48,060 bases of DNA from a bacterium (GTDB taxonomy: Bacteria > Armatimonadota > Zipacnadia > Zipacnadales > UBA11051), in the NCBI GenBank assembly GCA_021372615.1, contig JAJFUB010000112.1:1-48060 (forward strand), given 5' to 3'. Below the pieces are notes generated by a model. The model was not told the DNA's origin, did not search any database, and was given only the letters and a program-made list of their open reading frames with translations. A program made the position numbers and the translations under genes. Shown here piece after piece: positions 42,532-48,060 of the stretch. Positions within the stretch are counted from its first letter, which is position 1; the number at the start of each line of letters is the position of its first letter.

Positions 42532-43338
42532 TTAGTACCGTCCCTGCATCCGCCGGAAGGCCGCGGGAGGGACACCCAGCACGCGGGTGAAGGCGCGGGT
42601 GAAGGCGTGGACCGAGCCGTAGCCCGACCGCTCCGCCACCTGCTTGACGGGCAAGTCGGGGTCGGCCAGCAGCTCGGTGGCAGCGGCCTGCAAGCGTGCC
42701 TCCAGCAGATAGCGCTGTGGCGTCCTGCCCAGTAGCGCCCGGAAGCGCCGGGCGAAGTGGTCAGCCGTCACCGCACACTGGCGCGCCATGGCGGCGACCG
42801 ACCGCGAGGCGTAAGGTTGGTCCGCAATCTCCTCCAGTAGCAGGGCCAGTTGGGGGGTGAAAGGGTCCGGGGCGAGAGGGGCGCCGGTCGGAGGAGAGGC
42901 GCCGCCCAGCACATGCGCCAGGCACATCTCGGCCAGGGCCGATGCTTCCACCTCACGCAGCCCGGTCCGGGTCTCCAGCCAGTCCTCGGCCGAGCGCAAC
43001 AGCGCCAGCAGCGGGTCCCCCAGGCTGCCCACGAGCGGCCTGCGGTCTGGCGCAGCGGAGAGGCGAGAGGTGAGCGTCATCTTCAGGGTTGCCCGGCGGT
43101 GGCCGGGCTCGCAGGCGTAGGTGTGCCAGGTGAGCGGGGGGAAGAGCACCGTGGCCCCGGGCCAGTCGTAGCGGTCGCGGCCCTGTTCGGTCCACACCTC
43201 GGTCATGCCCGACAGGTAGACGTCCATCTGCCAAAAGGGGTGCACGTGATAGGGGGCGGAGCCTCCGACCACGCCGCCCGGGTAGCCCTCGATGTCAAAT
43301 ACGAGCAGGTCGCGGATCAGTCTGGGGGGCGGAGCCAT
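42532..43338 (-). CDS. AraC-family transcriptional regulator
   Basis: A 268-residue protein: an N-terminal cupin-like sensor (H-V-H-P-F-W-Q-M-D-V-Y near residue 31) and a C-terminal pair of helix-turn-helix motifs (~170-268) with A-V-T-A-D-H-F-A-R-R-F-R and Q-V-A-E-R-S-G-Y-G-S-V-H-A-F-T-R-A-F. The end P-P-A-A-F-R-R is typical of the family. The ATG at 43338 is used because GGAGAG lies 10 nt upstream; a GTG at 43347 would sit right on it. It is divergent from the MttB-like/GH pair across 187 bp, so it likely controls that pair and itself in response to a sugar or small ligand, by analogy. Confidence 0.85.
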   Translation of the reverse strand: MAPPPRLIRDLLVFDIEGYPGGVVGGSAPYHVHPFWQMDVYLSGMTEVWTEQGRDRYDWPGATVLFPPLTWHTYACEPGHRRATLKMTLTSRLSAAPDRRPLVGSLGDPLLALLRSAEDWLETRTGLREVEASALAEMCLAHVLGGASPPTGAPLAPDPFTPQLALLLEEIADQPYASRSVAAMARQCAVTADHFARRFRALLGRTPQRYLLEARLQAAATELLADPDLPVKQVAERSGYGSVHAFTRAFTRVLGVPPAAFRRMQGRY

Positions 43339-43414
43339 GGCGGTCACTCTCCGGGCAAGATCGGTCTCCAGGCCGCCGCGCAGCGCGGGGTTGCTCTGGA
43401 TAGTACAGCGGATT

Positions 43415-43431
43415 CAGTCAAAAGACTACTG
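43415..43431. promoter_or_regulatory. Small palindrome in the divergent intergenic region
   Basis: CAGTC-AAAA-GACTACTG, an interrupted inverted repeat midway between the AraC gene and the mttB-like gene. It could be part of a regulator site; no matching promoter was identified with confidence. Confidence 0.25.
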
Positions 43432-43525
43432 CCCTCGGGCAAAGACATAGCCGACGCCCGGGGGTACGCTCCATCGGCAGGGGCCGCCTGCGTCCGCCGC
43501 CCATCCGCGGCTCCGAGGTGAGCAT

Positions 43526-44962
43526 ATGCACCTGCTGTCACATGCGCCCACGGTTCTGTCGCAAGAGGAGATGGCGCAGATCTACGAGGCCGGCCTGCGG
43601 GTCTGGGCGCGGGTGCCCTTGCGGGCGCAGGGCCCGGAGGAGTTCATGCAGGCGGCCCGCGACTTCGGCTGCGAGATCACGGGAGATCGCCTCAGCTTCC
43701 CCGCCGCCGTGCGAGATCGGGTACTGGAGGAGATCGGCGTCTACCGCCAGGCGCAGTGGCCGCCGCGGCCGGCGGAAGTCAGCCACGACCGGATTGAGAA
43801 GATGGCCTCGGGCCAGGCGCTGTACTGCTGCGACCTGGAGACCGAGCAGCTCCGCCCGGCGACCGTGCGCGACCAGGAGCAGCTCTCCTGGATCGTGGAC
43901 GCTATCCCCGGCCTCGGGCGCTCCCACCCCACGTTCATCCCCCAGGACGTCCCCCCGCAGTGCCGCGACCTGTTCACCTTCGCGATCGTGGCACTCAACA
44001 GCGTCCACCCCTGGCGCGTGTCGGTCTACAACGCCGACATGATCCCGTACTTCCTGGAAGTGCAGGCCATCTGCCAGGGCGACCGCGAGCAGGCGCGGGC
44101 CCACCCGGTCTTCGCCACCAAGTGCTGGGTCAACACGCCCTTCATGATCACCCGCGAGAACCTCGAGATCGCCATGCGGGCGCGGGAGTTGCTGGGGCAG
44201 CCGCTGCAGTTCTCGACCATGCCCGTCGCGGGCATCGCCACGCCGGTGACACTGGCGGGAGCGCTGACGCTCATCACGGCTGAGTGCCTGGCCCTCAACG
44301 TGCTGAGCATGGCCGTGGACGGTCGGCTGTGCGGCTGGACGGCCGGGCCGCTCAGCTTCGACATGCGCACCGGCATCCACACCCAGAACAGCCCGGATGT
44401 GTCGCTGCTGCGGCTGGGGTCGGCGCAGATGGCTGCCTACGTCTTCGGCGGGCAATGGCGCGGTGTGGGTGGCCCGACGACTTCCTCCAAGCAACCGGAC
44501 GAACAGGCAGCCATGGAGAAGGCGCTGGACACCATGTGGGCGATCTGCGCCGGAGTACGCAGCTTCGGCTCCCTGGGCACACTGGCCGACGCCGATGTCG
44601 GCAGCCTCACCCAGCTCATGGTAGACCTGGAGCTGATGGGCTACTGCGAGCGGCTCGTGGCGGGGATGGCGGTGGACGACCGGCGACTGGCGGAAGATGT
44701 GATCGCCGAGGTCGCGCCACGGGGGGCATACTTCCTCAACCAGGACCATACGGCCCGCTACTTCCGCGAGGAGCTGTGGCTGCCGGAGTTGGTGGACCGG
44801 CGGGTGCCGATGGCCTGGGCGCAGGACCCGCGTACGATGGTGGACAACGCCCGTGCCAAAGCCCGGCGCCTGGCCGCGACGGCGGAGAACCAGTGCCCCC
44901 TGTCGGACGAGCAGCGCCGGCAGATCAGGGCGATCATGGATGAGGCGGCAGCACGATGCTGA
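43526..44962 (+). CDS. MttB-superfamily (trimethylamine/betaine-type) methyltransferase, non-pyrrolysine
   Basis: A 478-residue protein of the trimethylamine methyltransferase superfamily: N-terminal L-S-Q-E-E-M-A-Q-I-Y-E-A-G-L, middle G-R-S-H-P-T-F-I-P-Q-D and C-W-V-N-T-P-F-M-I-T, then A-G-I-A-T-P-V-T-L-A-G-A-L-T and G-G-P-T-T-S-S-K-Q-P-D. True MttB has an in-frame amber codon for pyrrolysine; none is seen here, so this belongs to the larger non-Pyl group, some of which demethylate glycine betaine, proline betaine or carnitine with a corrinoid partner. No corrinoid protein or reductive activase gene is next to it. SD GAGGTGAGC precedes the ATG. It overlaps the following gene by 7 bp. Confidence 0.85.
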   Translation: MHLLSHAPTVLSQEEMAQIYEAGLRVWARVPLRAQGPEEFMQAARDFGCEITGDRLSFPAAVRDRVLEEIGVYRQAQWPPRPAEVSHDRIEKMASGQALYCCDLETEQLRPATVRDQEQLSWIVDAIPGLGRSHPTFIPQDVPPQCRDLFTFAIVALNSVHPWRVSVYNADMIPYFLEVQAICQGDREQARAHPVFATKCWVNTPFMITRENLEIAMRARELLGQPLQFSTMPVAGIATPVTLAGALTLITAECLALNVLSMAVDGRLCGWTAGPLSFDMRTGIHTQNSPDVSLLRLGSAQMAAYVFGGQWRGVGGPTTSSKQPDEQAAMEKALDTMWAICAGVRSFGSLGTLADADVGSLTQLMVDLELMGYCERLVAGMAVDDRRLAEDVIAEVAPRGAYFLNQDHTARYFREELWLPELVDRRVPMAWAQDPRTMVDNARAKARRLAATAENQCPLSDEQRRQIRAIMDEAAARC

Positions 44963-47900
44963 ACGGACTGGCAGGCGGTCTGACACTCTGCGCACTGCTG
45001 GCGTCGCTGTCGGTGGCGGCCGAGTACCGGTGCGACTTCGCCCCGACTGAGGCGGACCCGTGGGAGACCCGACAGGCGGGCGGGGGCCAGACGACGTTCG
45101 CGGCCGAGGGCCTGCTGCTCGACCTGCGAGCCCCGCAGGCGGGCAAGGAAGCCTGGGTGCAACTGCGGCCGGCGCTGCGTCTCCCGGTCGTGATCGAGTG
45201 GGAGCAGCAGCTCGCCGCCGACTCGCCCCACTGCTATCCGACCGGCGCGCTGCTGCGCGACCTCGCCGGGCACATGCTCAGCGTGGGCATGTCCGGCCAG
45301 CCGCAGGAGCACAGGCTGCACGCCGGGGGGCTGCGCTCTGACACGGGCGTCGAGCCGGGGCGCTGGTACGCCTTCCGGCTGGACATAGACAGCGCGCGGC
45401 GGGGCAAGCTGGTCGTGCGCGAGGCCGAGGGGACCAAGGAGGTCTGGCAGGCGGCACTTCCGGACACGGGCCTGCGCGGCGCCTTCATCGGGCTCACCCT
45501 CTACCACAACCAGCGCCCCGACCAGGGGCCGGACCAGTACGCACAGGACCGTGGCGCCAGTCGCTTGCGCAAGCTCCGCATCACGGCGGGCGCCATCGTG
45601 GAGGGGGATGTGAGCCAGTACCGTGACGCTAGCCTGCGTTCGTACGACAGTCATGCACCCACGGCGTACAACCGGGCGATGGTGTGGCTGGGGAAGGACG
45701 ACGGGGTCGAGGGCACGGTGCTGGCCTACGACCGAGGGTCCGAGCTGCCCCTGACCGGGGAGCGACAGGTGGCGTCGTGGCTGCCCAATCGCGGCTGCAC
45801 CATGCGTCCGAGCGGTCCCACCACGAGCGTGTTCACTCGCCCCAACGACCTGGACGGGCCCGATGTCGTGGCCCTGCGGTGCCTGCAGTGGTGTGTCCGC
45901 CAGCACCCCGTGCTGGAGTACAAGCTGACGCCGCGGGCCGGGGCCTGCTGGCTCAAAGTCTGCCTCGTCGAGACGTGTCTGGGAGACGGGATCGAGGTCT
46001 TCCGCAGTGAAGCGACGACGCAGCCGGCGAGCGGTCGGCTCGACCTGCTCGCAGCCCTCACGCAGCATGGCCTCGCCTATCACCAGTTCGGCGAGATCGC
46101 GGTGTACGTCTACCAGGAGCGGCCGACCGACCGGGCGCTGCAGGCGGGGGCGGCCGAGGTCGAGCTGCGCCTCACCGGCTCGGGCGCGCTGGTCACGACG
46201 CCCCCGCTGGTGCGGACGGAGCAGCAGGCCAGGGCGGGCTTCCCCATCTATGCCCTCGTGACCGGCCCTGACGGGGAACCGCTGCACGGCGAGGCCGTGA
46301 AGGTCGAGGCGGTCGTCGGGCAGCGTCGCCTGCCGCTGACGCAACAACCCGGCCGCGCCGTGTTCGCGGCACGTCTGCAGGGCCTGGCCCCCGGCGAGCA
46401 CGCGGTGCGGCTCGAAGCGACCACCCGTGCCGGCCAGCGCCTCACTCAGCCCCTCTCCGTGGCGGTCGTGCCGGGCGAGTATGTGCGCTCGCGCGCCGGG
46501 CGCGTGTCATATGACATCGGTGGCAAGCCCATCCCGACGCTGCTGGGCGACCTGTACGCCTGGGCGCCGATGCTCGATCCGGAGTCGCCGCACCGCCGGC
46601 TGATCCTGTCGGCGGAGGAGTGGAGCAAGCTATCGGCCGAGGAGCAGGGCCGGGTCAGGCTGGTGAAGCACCGGTCGCTGACCGAGGCCGAGATCCGGCA
46701 GCAGCTTGAGGCCCACGCGGCCAACGGCATCCGCGTCATCCGCCTGGCGCACAATGTCACGCCGCACGAGGCGTGTCTGGACGCCGCGGGGCATGTCGCG
46801 ATGCCGGGCCTGGAGACGCTGCTCGCCGTGCTGCGGGAGTGCCGCCGCCTGGACCTGAAGGTCCTGCTCAATGTGTTCCACTACCCGTACGGCAGCCCCG
46901 GCACCGGGAACTGCGCGCCCTGGCAGCAGTACGTAGACGCCGGCTACGCCGGGCCGCAGTCGTTCACAGACCCGCAGGTGTGGCCGCTCCTCACCGCCTA
47001 CCTGGGCGAGTTGTTGGTCTGTTTGCGCGATGATCCGGCCATGCTGGGATACTCGCTGACCGGCGAGAATGACCAGGCCTACGGGGCGGAGTTCGTCAAC
47101 AAGCTGTATGACCACGTGAGGACGTGCGACCCCAACCACCTGGTGACCCTGGAGCAGGGCGGGGGCATCCAGCATTGCAGCGGCGGGCAGCCCTGGGCCT
47201 ATGCCGACTTCAAGCCGGCGGCCTCGGCCGGCGTCGGCTACCGGACCTACTACACCGAGGGAATGCGCTCCGACGCCTACTTCATGGTGTGCGGGCGGTT
47301 CTACCGGGGCAGCCCGCCGGCGTTCCTGGCCGAAGTGGCCAGCGGGCCCGGGTGGTACAACGGCTTTGCGCAGACCTGGGCGCACCCGGACTTCCTGACC
47401 AAGGTGCGGGACAACTGTTGGGCCTCGGTGCTGACGCAGGAGACGATGTGCCTGACGTGGTCGGCCCCATGGACGCAGCACGAGCGCTCCGTGCCCCAGC
47501 AGTGCATGGAGGCTATGGACTGGTCGCGGTTCGAGCGCGCGCGGCCGGCCGTGGGGGTGCTCGTCAAGCCCGTGGACCGGGCGATGGTCCGCCGCCTGGC
47601 GGACGTCGAGACGGCCCTGGCGAAGCTCGGCGTGGACTACGACTACGTATGGGACGGGCGGGACGACCCGAAGCAGTATGCGGTGGCGCTGGATGCGCGG
47701 GAGGCCTTCACACCGCCCGTGCTGCCGGAGGCAGTCCTGGCGCAACGGCCGCTCGTCGCGACCGGCGACTTCTCGGTGTCGTACCTGCTGGACGCTTCAC
47801 ACCGGCAGATGATCGCCTTCGTGAAGAACACGGCGGACTACCGCCTGGGCCCCGGCTACGGCACGGGCGTCCAGGAGCTGCACCGCCAACGGGAGCAGGC

Positions 47901-48057
47901 CAGCCCGCTCGCGCTGACCCTGCGCGGCTTCGCGGCGACATGCCGCTATCGCATCTACGACGTGGAGGAGCGGCGGGTATTGCGCGAGGAGCGGTGTGGG
48001 GGAGAGACGCTGGACCTGGGCACCACCCACCATGACTTTGCGGTAGTCGTCTATTGA
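44956..48057 (+). CDS. Large secreted GH-A-like (TIM-barrel) protein
   Basis: A 1033-residue protein with a signal peptide (residues 1-21, A-S-L-S-V-A-A-E). Beta-rich regions (~22-220, concanavalin-like with W-Y-A-F-R-L-D; ~225-410; Ig-like ~415-515) precede a probable TIM barrel (~520-860): I-R-V-I-R-L-A-H-N, L-K-V-L-L-N-V-F-H-Y-P, G-Y-S-L-T-G-E-N-D (candidate acid/base Glu) and P-A-F-L-A-E-V-A-S-G-P-G (candidate nucleophile Glu). A C-terminal beta domain ends the protein. Layout recalls clan GH-A enzymes (GH5-like), but no named family is certain. Its start overlaps the mttB-like stop, tying a secreted glycan enzyme to a methyltransferase. Confidence 0.75.
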   Translation: MLNGLAGGLTLCALLASLSVAAEYRCDFAPTEADPWETRQAGGGQTTFAAEGLLLDLRAPQAGKEAWVQLRPALRLPVVIEWEQQLAADSPHCYPTGALLRDLAGHMLSVGMSGQPQEHRLHAGGLRSDTGVEPGRWYAFRLDIDSARRGKLVVREAEGTKEVWQAALPDTGLRGAFIGLTLYHNQRPDQGPDQYAQDRGASRLRKLRITAGAIVEGDVSQYRDASLRSYDSHAPTAYNRAMVWLGKDDGVEGTVLAYDRGSELPLTGERQVASWLPNRGCTMRPSGPTTSVFTRPNDLDGPDVVALRCLQWCVRQHPVLEYKLTPRAGACWLKVCLVETCLGDGIEVFRSEATTQPASGRLDLLAALTQHGLAYHQFGEIAVYVYQERPTDRALQAGAAEVELRLTGSGALVTTPPLVRTEQQARAGFPIYALVTGPDGEPLHGEAVKVEAVVGQRRLPLTQQPGRAVFAARLQGLAPGEHAVRLEATTRAGQRLTQPLSVAVVPGEYVRSRAGRVSYDIGGKPIPTLLGDLYAWAPMLDPESPHRRLILSAEEWSKLSAEEQGRVRLVKHRSLTEAEIRQQLEAHAANGIRVIRLAHNVTPHEACLDAAGHVAMPGLETLLAVLRECRRLDLKVLLNVFHYPYGSPGTGNCAPWQQYVDAGYAGPQSFTDPQVWPLLTAYLGELLVCLRDDPAMLGYSLTGENDQAYGAEFVNKLYDHVRTCDPNHLVTLEQGGGIQHCSGGQPWAYADFKPAASAGVGYRTYYTEGMRSDAYFMVCGRFYRGSPPAFLAEVASGPGWYNGFAQTWAHPDFLTKVRDNCWASVLTQETMCLTWSAPWTQHERSVPQQCMEAMDWSRFERARPAVGVLVKPVDRAMVRRLADVETALAKLGVDYDYVWDGRDDPKQYAVALDAREAFTPPVLPEAVLAQRPLVATGDFSVSYLLDASHRQMIAFVKNTADYRLGPGYGTGVQELHRQREQASPLALTLRGFAATCRYRIYDVEERRVLREERCGGETLDLGTTHHDFAVVVY

Positions 48058-48060
48058 GGC

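Noticed and set aside
43526-44962. Possible pyrrolysine (amber) codon in the MttB-like gene
   Set aside because: The frame runs uninterrupted to its TGA stop and has normal length, so there is no internal TAG to read through.

Overview
This is a high-GC bacterial chromosome segment, almost fully coding, probably from an uncultured or poorly sampled lineage. A large division and cell-wall (dcw) cluster, a MurE with the meso-diaminopimelate DNPR motif, a PEP-CTERM protein, a pectin-type lyase and several secreted TIM-barrel proteins together suggest a diderm saprophyte of the Armatimonadota or a neighbouring phylum. That placement is an inference with modest confidence. Planctomycetota is less likely because a full ftsL-ftsI-ftsW-ftsQ-ftsA set is present. 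No rRNA, tRNA, CRISPR array, transposase or phage gene was seen.

Left part (1-10905, plus strand). The window opens in the C-terminal half of an MFS transporter overlapping a methyltransferase. A secreted polysaccharide-degradation group follows: a large serine esterase/peptidase-like protein, a DUF4139 protein and a PL11-type rhamnogalacturonan lyase. Next is a tightly overlapping three-gene cassette of unknown function: a 4-TM protein with twelve PEPEPVQ heptads, a 4-TM protein with a possible roadblock-like tail, and a 68-residue four-cysteine protein. The esterase gene carries three copies of a 30-bp palindromic repeat inside its reading frame.

Middle (10929-27143, plus strand). rpe ends at a good intrinsic terminator. 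A near-consensus promoter then starts the dcw cluster: divergent mraZ, rsmH, a 520-bp gap with inverted repeats and an A/C-rich tract, ftsL-like, ftsI, murE, murF, mraY, murD, ftsW, murG, murC, ftsQ, ftsA. Together these make lipid II and the septal synthase complex. The cluster stops at ftsA with a 12-bp-stem bidirectional terminator; ftsZ, murB and ddl are not here.

Right part (27167-40304, mostly minus strand). A PEP-CTERM protein with a strong promoter is followed by a small TPR membrane protein, a secreted jelly-roll-like protein on the plus strand, and a row comprising moxR, DUF58, a TgpA-like transglutaminase, a small membrane protein and a 962-residue TPR protein. Next come a secreted TIM-barrel protein and a short secreted protein with a secretin-N1-like stretch.

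End (40384-48057). Two palindromic hairpin elements precede an MtaD-type deaminase. A 647-bp repeat island lies between that gene and a convergent AraC regulator. The AraC gene diverges from an MttB-superfamily methyltransferase that overlaps a 1033-residue secreted GH-A-like protein. Several families of palindromic repeats (2301-2655, 13293-13361, 36232-36381, 40384-40513, 41902-42368) are the most unusual structural theme of the window.
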